Shown here one piece after another: positions 1 to 9,018 of a DNA stretch of 64,000 nucleotides. The stretch spans positions 65,078-129,077 of the forward strand of contig JANRKB010000027.1 of NCBI GenBank assembly GCA_033763695.1, read 5' to 3'. Within the stretch, counting starts at the first letter, position 1. Each line of letters begins with the position of its first letter. Source of the stretch: JANRKB01 sp033763695 (GTDB taxonomy: Bacteria; Planctomycetota; Phycisphaerae; Phycisphaerales; UBA1924). The notes beneath the pieces were generated by a model. That model saw only the letters and a program-made list of their open reading frames with translations, was not told the DNA's origin and ran no database searches. The position numbers and the translations under genes were made by a program.

Positions 1-498
1 CCGCGTCAGGGCGAAGACGCCACTGCCTCGCGCCACAATCAACAGCAGCGGCAGGGCGAGCACGCCATTCTCAATCACCTTGCAGGTGCTGATCGGCCCC
101 TTGCACAGCAGATGGAAGTTGCCAAAGCAGCCGCAGGTGATGTTCATCTGGCGCGCGAGCACCGACGCGACCGCAAGCGTGAACGCCGTGAGCATCGTGA
201 GCAGCAGGAACGCCGAGGCGCGGGCCCAGATGCCCACCAAGAGCAGTGCCGCGGCGATCGCCTCGCACCACGGCACAACAAACGCCATCAATGCAACCAG
301 ATGATCCGGCAGAAGCTCAAACGACTTCATCGCCAGCGCAAACTGCTGCGGCCCCGACGGAAGCACATCGGACGGCGCCGGGTACAACTTGTTCCATGCG
401 CTGAAGAGGAACAGCCCCGCGATCGCCAGTCGGCAGACAAGCAGCACAAGCGACTCGATCGTGCCGCGCGGTGCGATGTGTTCTGCTTCGCGCGTCAT
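1..498 (-). CDS. MauE/DoxX-family membrane protein (3' end outside window)
   Basis: Partial gene: 166 codons are open to the window edge with no stop. The protein has about four hydrophobic segments (about residues 16-35, 67-90, 94-115 and 144-160). A CGCFG motif at residues 122-126 is followed by Cys132 and Cys139, the pattern of MauE/DoxX-like membrane proteins that handle thiol or quinone redox reactions. The ATG overlaps the stop of the upstream rhodanese gene as ATGA, so the two are almost certainly translationally coupled. With the rhodanese and DUF1573 genes upstream it suggests a small redox or sulfur-related membrane module. The family assignment rests on topology and the Cys motif; the substrate is unknown. 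Confidence 0.75.
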   Translation of the reverse strand, partial: MTREAEHIAPRGTIESLVLLVCRLAIAGLFLFSAWNKLYPAPSDVLPSGPQQFALAMKSFELLPDHLVALMAFVVPWCEAIAAALLLVGIWARASAFLLLTMLTAFTLAVASVLARQMNITCGCFGNFHLLCKGPISTCKVIENGVLALPLLLIVARGSGVFALTR

Positions 499-1073
499 GG
501 CGTGCCCGCCTTCTCCCACGGCAGGCCCGCGGCGGTCCATCCCGGTACGCCGTCGGTCAAGATGTGAAGCTGGCTGAAGCCAGCCTGCTGCAGATAGATG
601 TAGACCTGTTCCGACGCGTGGCAGTCTCCACCGCCGCAATAGATCACGGTTGCTGCGCCGGGGTCAAGCTGGCGCAGCACGTCCGTCGCGCGACCATCAG
701 TCGCGGAAAACATCTCGCCTGAGAGATGCACTGCCAGCGGGATGTGGCCGCTCGCCCACTCCGCGTCACTGCGTGCGTCAACAAACGTCGCGCCCGCGTC
801 AAAGAGCGTCTTGGCCTGTGCCACCGTGATGTCTTTGCCCAGCGTCGCCGCAGCAGGCGTTGCTGACGGTGTCGCCGCCCCCGCGGTCGCGGGACTCGTC
901 TCGGTGGTGGGCGATGGCGTCTGGCCTTGCGTCTGTGTCGAGCTTGCGGGCGTTGTGCTGGTCGCGGGTGCAACGGGTCGCGCTGCGGTCTGTACAGGGC
1001 GGCGTGCGGAGTCCCACGCGCCGACAAGCAGCGCGACAAATGCGATCAGCAGCACTCGACCAAGAAACGCCAC
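495..1073 (-). CDS. Membrane-anchored rhodanese-like domain protein
   Basis: 192 aa. An N-terminal hydrophobic anchor (about residues 4-20) is followed by a long Thr/Ala/Pro-rich linker (to about 78), then a single rhodanese domain (about 80-190). The active-site loop is CGGGDC, with the likely catalytic Cys146. Upstream features of the fold are visible: FVDARSDAEWASGHIP at about residues 97-112. Rhodanese domains carry persulfide sulfur or act as thiol-redox or phosphatase-like modules; here the domain is expected on the periplasmic side, tethered by the linker. The gene begins 30 bp after the DUF1573 gene and overlaps the MauE-like gene by 4 bp. Whether it transfers sulfur cannot be told from sequence. 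Confidence 0.85.
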   Translation of the reverse strand: MAFLGRVLLIAFVALLVGAWDSARRPVQTAARPVAPATSTTPASSTQTQGQTPSPTTETSPATAGAATPSATPAAATLGKDITVAQAKTLFDAGATFVDARSDAEWASGHIPLAVHLSGEMFSATDGRATDVLRQLDPGAATVIYCGGGDCHASEQVYIYLQQAGFSQLHILTDGVPGWTAAGLPWEKAGTP

Positions 1074-1103
1074 AGATTCTCCCGTCGCGATTAGGACCCT
1101 CGA

Positions 1104-2324
1104 TTACTGACCAGGTCCGCCGGGCTTCTTTGCAGGAGCGGGGGCGGGGGCCGGTGCAGGAGAAGGACCCGGCGCAACGGGCGTGACACCGTTGGGCGGC
1201 TGCACCGGCGTCATCCCGGCCTTCATGTCGCGGACGACGAGGTACACGGGCACCTTGATCTCTTCTTCGCCCACGACGTCAGTCTTGACGGTGAACTCCA
1301 TCTGGCTGCGCTTGGACGTTGCCGGAGCCTTGCCGCTCACGACGATGTTGAACGAGTCGCTCGCTTCGCCCGCGCTCGCGTTGCGCGGCTCGGCCCGCAC
1401 CGCAAACTCAATCGGATCGAACTCATTCTGGCCGTGCGACTGCGTGATCGACACCACATTGAACTTCTTGCCACTGCGGCTGTTCAGCTTCATCTCGCCC
1501 TTGAAGTCGGAGTTGAGATCAACAACACCGAGCGACAGCCGCGCCGGCGCGAGGAGCAGATCGCCATCGATCTGGGCCATCACGGGCAGGCGCACCGTGG
1601 GATAGCGGGTGTCCGTGGGCTCAAGGCGCAGTTCCTCTTGCACGCGACCGACGCCGACCTCGGGCTTGAGTGTCACTTCGATCGTCATCTGCCGCACCTT
1701 CTCGCCGTTGACATCGACTTCCGCCATCGGCGTGGTCTTGACCGCGAGGAACTTGTTGCTGCTGAAGGAAGCCTCCTTCAGCTCCCACTTGGGCTCGCGG
1801 CTCGTCAGCGTCAGCGACACGGTCTTGCCTTCGCCCTTGGGAACCTGGCCCAAGGCCACCATGGCGGGGTCAGCCGCGACTAGCGGCACAACCTCGGCCT
1901 CGACGTTCAGGACGAACGACGGTGAGTTGGGATCGTTGGAGGTGATGGTGACGCGCTGGTTCTGCTTGCCGCGCTTGCCGTGCGGGTTGTAGGTGACGTC
2001 GATCACGCCTTCTTCGCCGGGGTTGTACTGGCGTTTGGCGAGCTGCGGCACGGTGCAGCCGCAGGTGGCGTGGACGTCGCTGATAAGCAGCGGTGCGCCG
2101 CCGGCGTTCTTGAACTTGAACTTCATCGGCTTGGGCGCAGTGTCGAGGATCTTGCCCAGGTCGTTGGTGATCGTCTCAAACTCGATCTTGGGCTTGCCGT
2201 TGAAGAGCACGTCGCCGACCGGCTCGGGCTTCTTGGGGTCGGCGGGCATGGGGCCAACAAGCTGAGCGTGCGCGGTCGCGGCGGCGAGCATGACGAGGGC
2301 GGCGGCAGTACGGCGAATCAGCAT
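1104..2324 (-). CDS. DUF1573 domain secreted protein
   Basis: 406 aa. A signal peptide (residues 1-20, ending AHA) is followed by a DUF1573 domain at about residues 50-135. It carries the typical pattern of a graded FKNAGGAPL strand, a CGC pair at 88-90 and a DVTYNP strand; DUF1573 is an immunoglobulin-like (ASH/HYDIN-like) fold. The middle holds further beta-rich segments and the last 30 residues are a Pro/Ala-rich low-complexity tail ending PGGPGQ. DUF1573 proteins are common and expanded in Planctomycetota, and their function is not established. It heads a three-gene minus-strand run with the rhodanese and MauE-like genes. Confidence 0.85.
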   Translation of the reverse strand: MLIRRTAAALVMLAAATAHAQLVGPMPADPKKPEPVGDVLFNGKPKIEFETITNDLGKILDTAPKPMKFKFKNAGGAPLLISDVHATCGCTVPQLAKRQYNPGEEGVIDVTYNPHGKRGKQNQRVTITSNDPNSPSFVLNVEAEVVPLVAADPAMVALGQVPKGEGKTVSLTLTSREPKWELKEASFSSNKFLAVKTTPMAEVDVNGEKVRQMTIEVTLKPEVGVGRVQEELRLEPTDTRYPTVRLPVMAQIDGDLLLAPARLSLGVVDLNSDFKGEMKLNSRSGKKFNVVSITQSHGQNEFDPIEFAVRAEPRNASAGEASDSFNIVVSGKAPATSKRSQMEFTVKTDVVGEEEIKVPVYLVVRDMKAGMTPVQPPNGVTPVAPGPSPAPAPAPAPAKKPGGPGQ

Positions 2325-2442
2325 GAAGTGCCTCCAAAAGAACGGGAGCTCACGTGAACTTGGGCGTCATCGCACGCCTGAGCGTGCGGGAAGAATACAG
2401 ACGGACCGAGCAACGCAAGCGGACAATCACCTGTTCGCTGAG

Positions 2443-3342
2443 TCAGGCGAGTTTGCTCGACAAAATCGAACGGGCCCATCCCAAACCGACAGGGAAGCCC
2501 ATGAACGCCCCCGCAACCCAGTCCAGGGGCATGACGCGGGCCAGCGGCGGCATCTTGCCCGAGAACGCCGCAACGCTCAGGTTCGGCCCGCCGGGCAGTA
2601 GCATGACCGCAAGCGGGACGCCCGCGGCCAGCACGGTCGTGACCAGGAACGGCGCCAGCCGCGCGACGTTGCCACGCTGGGCGTTGGTCATCACCTGCGT
2701 CACGCCTGCGCTGACGATTCCGGCGAACACACCCGCGGCGATCGTCTGCCCCTTGAGGCTTTGGTACGCCACGATCCACGCGACGATCGACGCCGCGATG
2801 ACGCCGCCCGCGACCGCTGACCAGGTCATCGGCGAAAGCACACCCTTGCGAATGCCAGTCTCCGGGCGCGGCTCGTGGCTTTGCCCTGCGCTCTTGTCGA
2901 TCGCCAGTGCGACAAGCATCGCGAGGGCTCCCGTCACCAAGCCCTCAATCGCCAGACGCACAAAGGGCGGGCGGCCGTCAAAGTCGCGGAGAAGATCGTC
3001 GAACGTCGCACTGCGGATCGCACCCCAGCCGATGACGACGCCCGCGACACCCATGCCGTAGCCGCGTCCGACCAGTGCGGCCGTCACGCTGCCCAGGGCG
3101 AGTGCCATCGCCATGATTGCGACCAGCGACCCGGCACCGATGATCGTCTGGGCGGCCAACAGCGGCGGCGGAGCGTTGAGACCAGTGGGGGTGTGGAGAC
3201 GCTCGACCAGCGTGCCGGCGATCGGGCCGACGACCAGCAGGGCGAGAAGGACGGCGATCCAGCGAAAGGCGCTCGTGGCGGCCGCGCTGCGCAGGATCGA
3301 AGTCTGTGTGGATGTGATCGGCGTGCTGGCAGTCTGCGTCAT
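2443..3342 (-). CDS. Hypothetical polytopic membrane protein
   Basis: 299 aa, not recognised. Several hydrophobic stretches suggest about seven membrane helices: residues about 25-45, 62-85, 90-108, 133-148, 172-194, 203-215 and 230-250. A short soluble loop near 108-130 contains FDDLLRDFDGRPPF. There is no signal peptide, no cofactor motif and no obvious transporter signature. It lies 118 bp upstream of the DUF1573 gene on the same strand and may share its transcript. The N-terminus is Thr/Ser-rich. Function cannot be assigned. Confidence 0.7.
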   Translation of the reverse strand: MTQTASTPITSTQTSILRSAAATSAFRWIAVLLALLVVGPIAGTLVERLHTPTGLNAPPPLLAAQTIIGAGSLVAIMAMALALGSVTAALVGRGYGMGVAGVVIGWGAIRSATFDDLLRDFDGRPPFVRLAIEGLVTGALAMLVALAIDKSAGQSHEPRPETGIRKGVLSPMTWSAVAGGVIAASIVAWIVAYQSLKGQTIAAGVFAGIVSAGVTQVMTNAQRGNVARLAPFLVTTVLAAGVPLAVMLLPGGPNLSVAAFSGKMPPLARVMPLDWVAGAFMGFPVGLGWARSILSSKLA

Positions 3343-3600
3343 CGGTGCTCTCAGGTGGGGCCGCGCGGCGGGTCGGAAACGTGCCGCGTCGGGATCATCG
3401 GCATTTCGCGTTCAACTGGCAACATATCCCGGGAATGCAGGCGTTTTTGGTCGGCGTTTGGATGTGGCGGCGTGAACGCCGACACTGGTTTGGCTGGGGG
3501 TTTACGCCTATCGTTGGGGCCTGAGTTCGCCCACCGTCGCTCGCAACTGTTGCCCGTGTCGGGAGCAGGCCGCGAGCCAAAGACCAGGACGGAGTATTCG

Positions 3601-3846
3601 ATGAGCAAGTTCCAGCGTTTCACCGGCCCGCAGACCAAGGTCAACGTCGCCAAGACCAACCACGAAGGCACCGTCATCGTGGATTGGAAGGATGTTGAGA
3701 CCCTGCGTCGCCTGATGAGCCCCAACGGCAAGATCTACGGCCGCAAGCGCCTCGGCACGTCGGCCCGCGAGCAGCGCCTGCTCGCCCAGGCCATCAAGCG
3801 GGCCCGCTTCATGGCCCTGCTGCCCTACACCAGCGCGACGCTGTAA
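3601..3846 (+). CDS. rpsR: 30S ribosomal protein bS18
   Basis: 81 aa, normal length for bS18. The C-terminal core is diagnostic: LRRLMSPNGKIYGRKRLG followed by a basic helix reading QRLLAQAIKRARFMALLPY, which binds 16S rRNA in the platform with bS6. There are no cysteines, so this is a zinc-free form. A GGAG about 10 bases before the ATG serves as ribosome binding site. The gene stands alone, without rpsF, ssb or rplI beside it, and has its own intrinsic terminator at 3874-3929. A 9-bp inverted repeat in its leader (3450-3458 with 3475-3483) could be a leader hairpin. The interval upstream (3343-3600) holds no other recognisable gene. Confidence 0.95.
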   Translation: MSKFQRFTGPQTKVNVAKTNHEGTVIVDWKDVETLRRLMSPNGKIYGRKRLGTSAREQRLLAQAIKRARFMALLPYTSATL

Positions 3847-3873
3847 GCGATCTCGCCAAACAACTGAAACGTA

Positions 3874-3929
3874 CAACGGCCTTGGACGCGACTGCCTCGT
3901 GCAGTCTCGAACGGGCCGTTGCTCTTTTT
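3874..3929 (+). terminator. Intrinsic terminator of rpsR with nested hairpin
   Basis: An outer stem CAACGGCC (3874-3881) pairs with GGCCGTTG (3914-3921) and is followed by CTCTTTTT. Inside the loop lies a second perfect hairpin, GACTGC-CTCGT-GCAGTC. It ends the bS18 transcript 28 bp after the stop codon. Confidence 0.85.
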
Positions 3930-3953
3930 GGCATGTGTGCTCGCGTGCGAGGC

Positions 3954-4253
3954 TCAGCCTTCGACGTCGAGGCTCGGGCGGCGCTTGGAATTGGGATCGG
4001 CGATGCCCTGCGGCGTGTAGCTGCCGTGCTCTTCGCGATCTTGGTGCGATTCCTGCTCGCCGTTGCCGCTGCTTTTGCGGACGGCATCTGCCGACTGCAC
4101 GCCCTCGGCGGCAAGATCGACCTCATCGTCGAGGCGACGGGCTTTGCGTTCACTCGGCTTCTCATCCGCCGCGCGACGTGCACGCTGAGCCTGTTGCTGC
4201 GCAGGTGACAACCCCGCAACAGATTGGCCAAGTTGAGTGCCGAACACTCCCAT
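3954..4253 (-). CDS. Small charged hypothetical protein
   Basis: 99 aa from the ATG at 4253; an in-frame ATG further upstream (4388) would give 144 aa but adds improbable, compositionally different sequence. It is hydrophilic and rich in Ala, Arg, Glu, Asp and Gln, begins MGVFGTQLGQSVAGLS, then has a coiled-coil-like segment AQQQAQRARRAADEK and acidic patches. It has no membrane segment or signal peptide. The composition looks like a genuine small protein, but no family is recognised. It is convergent with rpsR and divergent from the glycosyl hydrolase gene. Confidence 0.55.
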   Translation of the reverse strand: MGVFGTQLGQSVAGLSPAQQQAQRARRAADEKPSERKARRLDDEVDLAAEGVQSADAVRKSSGNGEQESHQDREEHGSYTPQGIADPNSKRRPSLDVEG

Positions 4254-4414
4254 ACATGCTCTATCGACCAATCGGGCGTTCGAACTCAAGAGAACCACAA
4301 GCGGTGGGGGTGGCCGGGCGCGCGAGTCCCAAAAGAGCGGGTGAGGCGCGTTCCGACGCAGCGCGCCGCGTTTCATTGCGTCCGACAACCCCGCAGCGTC
4401 CTACAACTTGGGCG

Positions 4415-6160
4415 ATGCGAAGCATTCTCTCTCGATGTGATCGATCCGGGCGTTTTTGTGGGGCGGCACGCGAACCCAGCCGCGCGCGTGGCCTCACACC
4501 GGGCCTGACGCGTGACATCTGCGGCGTTGCGATCGGCGTCGCACTCGCGTTGGCCGCGGTGCTTCCCGCGTTTGGTCAAACAAGCTGGCGCGAACCCGCC
4601 CAAGGCGAGGAGATCGCGCCGCCGCCGATCACCCGTGAGTTTCGCGGCGTGTGGGTGGCGAGCGTCGCCAACATCGACTGGCCCAGCAGTCGCACGTTGA
4701 CGACCGCCCAACAGCAAGCGGAGGCCGTCCGAATGCTTGACGCGGCACAGGAACTGAACCTCAACGCCGTGCTCTTGCAGGTGCGGCCAAGCTGCGACGC
4801 GTTGTACGCATCGGAACTTGAGCCGTGGTCGGAGTTTCTCACCGGTGCGAGCGGCACGCCGCCAGCGCCCGCGTACGACCCGCTCGAGTTCTGGATCAAC
4901 GAGGCGCACAAACGCGGCATCGAACTGCACGCGTGGTTCAATCCGTTTCGCGCCCGTCACTTTGAGGCCAAAGGCCCCGACGCAGAGACGCACATCTCAA
5001 AGTCGCGTCCCGAACTGGTCCGCTCGTACGACAACTACCTCTGGCTCGACCCCGGCGAACCCGACGCACGCGCGCACAGCCTGAAGGTCATGCTCGATGT
5101 CGCACGTCGCTACGACGTCGACGGCATTCACCTTGACGACTACTTCTATCCCTACCCCAAGACAGTGAACGGCAAGGAAGTGCCTTTCCCCGATGACGGA
5201 CCGTTTGATCGTTCCGTGCGAGAGGGAAGCACGTTGCCACGCGGCGATTGGCGGCGCGAGAACATCAACGGCTTCATGCGCGAGCTCTACGCGGGCGTGC
5301 ACGGCGTCAAGCCGCAGGTGCGCGTGACGATCAGCCCCTTTGGCATCTGGCGTCCGGGCTTTCCTTCGATGGTGAAAGGTTTTGACGCGTACGACAAACT
5401 TGCCGCAGACGCGAAACGATGGTTGAACGAGGGATGGCTCGACGCGTGTCTGCCGCAGTTGTATTGGAAGGTCGAAGCCCCGCAGCAGCCCTACGGCCCG
5501 CTGCTCGCGTGGTGGCGTGAACAGAACACCTCGGGTCGTCACGTCTACGCAGGCCTCAACGCCAGCAACGTCGGCTCGGGCACGAAGGCGTGGGAGGCGA
5601 CCGAGATCTCGCGTCAGATCACCATCGCCCGCACGACCGCGGACGAGAAGAATCCGTCTGGCACCGCGATGTTCAGCATGAAGTCGCTGGCCAACGCAGC
5701 CCTCGCTGCTGAACTCAAGCAGGTCTTTGTCGATCCGGCGCTCACGCCCGCGATGACGTGGCTCGCGTCCCAAGACAAGATCGATCCGCCGAGCGTCAGC
5801 GTCGAACGGAACAGTTCGGGGCAGACCAGCGTCTCGTGGACCCTCGCCAACCCCGCCGCGGTGCGCTGGGTGGTGCTTTCCCAGCGGGTGGCTGGCGTCT
5901 GGTGTTCGCGCATCGTCCCCGCGGCACAGGGTTTTGCGGCGATCGAGGCCGGCCCCGCGCAGCCGTCGACCGTCCAAACGCCGTCTCCGGCAGAGCCAGC
6001 GAAGACGCCTGAGCCGAGTACTCCCACGGACGCAGCCCAGACTGCGCCGCTGGTTGATGCCGTCGTGATCCGAGCGATCGATCGCGCGGGCCGCGAGAGC
6101 GAACCTGTCGTGCGGGTGCGGGACACAACGCCGCCTGCGCAGCAAAAGCCCGAGCGCTGA
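4415..6160 (+). CDS. GHL10-family (DUF187) glycosyl hydrolase-like secreted protein
   Basis: 581 aa from the ATG at 4415; the frame is open further upstream but that sequence overlaps the opposite-strand gene and looks non-coding. A hydrophobic segment ending AVLPAFGQ serves as signal peptide after a long basic N-region, so the true start may be slightly different. The catalytic (beta/alpha)8 domain begins at FRGVWVASVANIDWPS, the family hallmark. It continues with LNAVLLQVRPSCDALY, ELHAWFNPFRAR, DGIHLDDYFYPYP and VRVTISPFGIWRPG. The C-terminal part contains a fibronectin-like segment (VSWTLANPAAVRWVVLS) and a Pro/Thr linker. Family members act on cell-wall or other polysaccharides; the specific substrate is unknown. 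Confidence 0.88.
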   Translation: MRSILSRCDRSGRFCGAAREPSRARGLTPGLTRDICGVAIGVALALAAVLPAFGQTSWREPAQGEEIAPPPITREFRGVWVASVANIDWPSSRTLTTAQQQAEAVRMLDAAQELNLNAVLLQVRPSCDALYASELEPWSEFLTGASGTPPAPAYDPLEFWINEAHKRGIELHAWFNPFRARHFEAKGPDAETHISKSRPELVRSYDNYLWLDPGEPDARAHSLKVMLDVARRYDVDGIHLDDYFYPYPKTVNGKEVPFPDDGPFDRSVREGSTLPRGDWRRENINGFMRELYAGVHGVKPQVRVTISPFGIWRPGFPSMVKGFDAYDKLAADAKRWLNEGWLDACLPQLYWKVEAPQQPYGPLLAWWREQNTSGRHVYAGLNASNVGSGTKAWEATEISRQITIARTTADEKNPSGTAMFSMKSLANAALAAELKQVFVDPALTPAMTWLASQDKIDPPSVSVERNSSGQTSVSWTLANPAAVRWVVLSQRVAGVWCSRIVPAAQGFAAIEAGPAQPSTVQTPSPAEPAKTPEPSTPTDAAQTAPLVDAVVIRAIDRAGRESEPVVRVRDTTPPAQQKPER

Positions 6161-6209
6161 AGCCGGGGCGCTTCTTCCAGAATCGTGCGGGCGTGTACAC
6201 TGGCGGCGT

Positions 6210-8993
6210 ATGCCTCCAGTCTCTATTGGTCCCTACAAGATCGAACGTGAACTCGGCCGTGGCGGCATGGGCGAGGTCTTTCTCGCCATCGACACGCGAT
6301 TGGATCGGCAGGTCGCGATCAAAGCGTTGCCCGAGCATCTCGCCGCCGATGCCGTGCGCCTCGCTCGATTCGAGCGTGAAGCGAAACTGCTCGCCTCGCT
6401 CAGTCATCCCGGCATTGCGACGATCCACGGACTCGAGGAAGTCGCGGGCCGCCGCTACTTGATCCTTGAGTTTGTCGATGGCCCGACGCTCGCGGAGCGT
6501 TTGGCGGACGGTCCGATCCCGATCGAGGAAGCGCTGACGATTGCAAAGCAAGTGGCCGAGGCCTTGGAAGCCGCGCACGAGAAGGGCATCGTGCATCGCG
6601 ATCTCAAGCCGGCCAACGTGATGATGACGTCGGCCGGTGTCGTGAAGGTGCTGGACTTCGGCCTCGCGCGCACCGAGGAGCCGACCGCATCCTCCAGCGC
6701 GATGCGCGTGCTGGCAGACTCGCCAACGGTGGCGACGCCGCCGCTGGCCCATTCACCCACAATTCCGGGCGTCATCATGGGCACGGCCGGGTACATGTCC
6801 CCCGAGCAGGCCCGCGGCAAGGCCGTCGACAAGCGGTCAGACATCTTCTCGTTCGGCTGCGTGCTCTACGAGATGCTCACAGGCTCGATGCCCTTCCGCG
6901 GCGAGACGGCGGCGGATTCGATCGGCGCGACGCTGCACAAAGAGTCTGATTTCGGGCTGCTCCCGCCGCAGACGCCGATTCGCGTGCGAGAGATGCTTTC
7001 GAGCTGTCTCGCCAAGGACCGCAAGAATCGATTGCACGACATTGGCGACGCGCGGCTGACGCTTGAGCGGGCGATCGCCGGACGCGAGTGGGTGAGCACA
7101 CAGGCAACCGGCACCACGCGTTCCAAGGCGGCGCCGATCGCGGCGTTGGTCGGGCTGGCGATGCTCGGCACAGGGTGGGGGCTGGCGAAGCTGGTGGCGA
7201 AGCCCGCGGCCGTCCCGCCCGCGCAGACCTTCCATGTCTCGACAGTGATCGATGCCAAGCCGGCGTTCAACTCGCTTGTCGCGATCGCGCCCGATGCAAA
7301 GTTTCTGGTGTATGTCGGCTGGCCGGACTTGCCGCCGGAGAGTGTGAAGCCATTCGGCAACTTGATGCTGCGGCGTCTGGATCGCGACGAGACGATCGCG
7401 ATCGAGGGGACTGAAGGCGCACGCGAGGCCGCGCTCTCGCCGGACGGACGCTGGATTGCCTTCGCCGCCGCGAACGATCGGGCCGGAACAAAGTTCACGC
7501 TCAAGCGCATCGCGCTCGAGAACGGCAGGCCGTCCGGAAAAGCCGAGACCGTGTGCGACCTGCCACAGAATGTGCCGCCGGTGTTGTGCTGGGCCTCGGA
7601 TCGCGACATCGTGTTCTCGCCCAACTGGGAGCCGGTGGTGTTCATCGTCTCCGCGTCCGGCGGCGAGCCGCGCGAAGTCATGCGCGAGGACATTCCCAAG
7701 GGCATCGAGAGTTGGGGCGACTTTCGCCCGCTTGTGCCGGGCAAGTCGATTCTGGCGACGCGATGGTCGTTCGTCGGACAAAAGATCAGGCTCAACACCG
7801 AGGTCATCGATCTCACGAGCGGCAAGCGGACGCTTGTCTTCCCCGAAGCGGGGTCGGCGCAGTACCTGCAGGACGAGAGCGGCGGGTGGCTCGTGGCGAT
7901 GCGCAACACCCAGACGAGCCTCGTTGCCGCCCGGTTTGATCTCGCGTCGATGAAAACAATTGGCGAGCCCGTGACGGTGTGGAGTGGCAAGCCGGTGACG
8001 GGATTCCGTCTCGCGCGGAGCGGCACGATGGCCATCGCGACCCGCCCGGGCGAAGTGATTGACCGTCGTCTCGCCTGGATCGACGAGAAAGGACAAGTGC
8101 AGCCGATCCCGGGCATGACGCGGTCCTACGGCCAGATTGCCGTGTCACCCGACGGCGGGCGCGTCCTCGCCAGCATGGACACGGCTGGCAGCGCCGAACT
8201 CATCTCCGAATGCTGGGTGCAGGACATCGCGCGGCGCACGTCGACACGCATACCGATCCAAGGCGCGATGATCGGCATGGCGTGGAGCAGCGATGGCCAG
8301 CGGATCACCTATGGCGTGGCCAAGGACGGCGGGTTTTCGCTGGTGCAGCGACGGGCCGATGGATCAAGTGAACCGGTCACGCTCTTCACGAGCCCGGACA
8401 CGCGCACGCTTCTGGTCCCGAGCGTGTGGACGCCGGATGACAAGACCTTGGCATTCCTTCAGGTCGACATGTCGAGCGAAAACCCAGACGTCTATGTGTT
8501 GACGCCGGGACCGGGTGGAGGTGCCGGAACCGCGAAGCCTTATGTGAAGTCCCCGGTCGCGGAATCGAGCGCACGCTTCTCGCCCGACGGCAAGTGGGTG
8601 CTGTTCGCGTCGAGTGCCTCGGGACGTGCGGAGTTGTACATCCAGCGCTTCACGGGTGACGGCGAGGCCGATGCACGCTCGGAGCGACGCCAGATCAGCA
8701 CCGGCGGCGTCTGGAGCACCATCCCGTGGTGGAGCCCCGACGGCAGCGAGATCCGCTACGTAAGCGACAACCAGGTGATGAGCGTTCAGGTGAAGTTGGA
8801 GCCGACCGTGAGCGCCTCCGAACCCAAGACTCTCTACAGCATCAAGGATCTCAAGACCCGCGATTTGACGTTCGCGCCCGATGGCCGCCTGATGGCTGTG
8901 ATGCAGGGCGAAAGCGAGCAGACCACCGCCGCGATCGGAGTCGTCGTGAACTTCGCAGACGAGATTCGCGCGAAGATGGCTCTGCAGAAGTGA
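6210..8993 (+). CDS. Ser/Thr protein kinase fused to a PD40/TolB-like beta-propeller
   Basis: 927 aa. The N-terminal kinase domain (about 9-285) keeps the catalytic set: Gly loop GRGGMG 16-21, Lys38 in VAIKAL, HRD 129-131 with KPAN, DFG 149-151, and the APE-like MSPEQ segment. A likely membrane helix is at 308-328. The C-terminal 590 residues hold WD40-like PD40 repeats (for example LSPDGRWIAFAAA, VSPDGGRVLASM, FSPDGKWVLFASS), predicted to form a propeller outside the membrane. It is a Hanks-type receptor kinase of the PknB-like architecture common in Planctomycetota. It starts 50 bp after the hydrolase gene on the same strand; the ligand and targets are unknown. Confidence 0.93.
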   Translation: MPPVSIGPYKIERELGRGGMGEVFLAIDTRLDRQVAIKALPEHLAADAVRLARFEREAKLLASLSHPGIATIHGLEEVAGRRYLILEFVDGPTLAERLADGPIPIEEALTIAKQVAEALEAAHEKGIVHRDLKPANVMMTSAGVVKVLDFGLARTEEPTASSSAMRVLADSPTVATPPLAHSPTIPGVIMGTAGYMSPEQARGKAVDKRSDIFSFGCVLYEMLTGSMPFRGETAADSIGATLHKESDFGLLPPQTPIRVREMLSSCLAKDRKNRLHDIGDARLTLERAIAGREWVSTQATGTTRSKAAPIAALVGLAMLGTGWGLAKLVAKPAAVPPAQTFHVSTVIDAKPAFNSLVAIAPDAKFLVYVGWPDLPPESVKPFGNLMLRRLDRDETIAIEGTEGAREAALSPDGRWIAFAAANDRAGTKFTLKRIALENGRPSGKAETVCDLPQNVPPVLCWASDRDIVFSPNWEPVVFIVSASGGEPREVMREDIPKGIESWGDFRPLVPGKSILATRWSFVGQKIRLNTEVIDLTSGKRTLVFPEAGSAQYLQDESGGWLVAMRNTQTSLVAARFDLASMKTIGEPVTVWSGKPVTGFRLARSGTMAIATRPGEVIDRRLAWIDEKGQVQPIPGMTRSYGQIAVSPDGGRVLASMDTAGSAELISECWVQDIARRTSTRIPIQGAMIGMAWSSDGQRITYGVAKDGGFSLVQRRADGSSEPVTLFTSPDTRTLLVPSVWTPDDKTLAFLQVDMSSENPDVYVLTPGPGGGAGTAKPYVKSPVAESSARFSPDGKWVLFASSASGRAELYIQRFTGDGEADARSERRQISTGGVWSTIPWWSPDGSEIRYVSDNQVMSVQVKLEPTVSASEPKTLYSIKDLKTRDLTFAPDGRLMAVMQGESEQTTAAIGVVVNFADEIRAKMALQK

Positions 8994-9018
8994 TGCGACA
9001 CGCCGGGCCTTCGCGGGG

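Noticed and set aside
3899..4414. Upstream extension of the glycosyl hydrolase to 753 aa
   Set aside because: It overlaps the rpsR terminator and the opposite-strand small gene; the added residues are Arg/Cys-rich and do not resemble the family.
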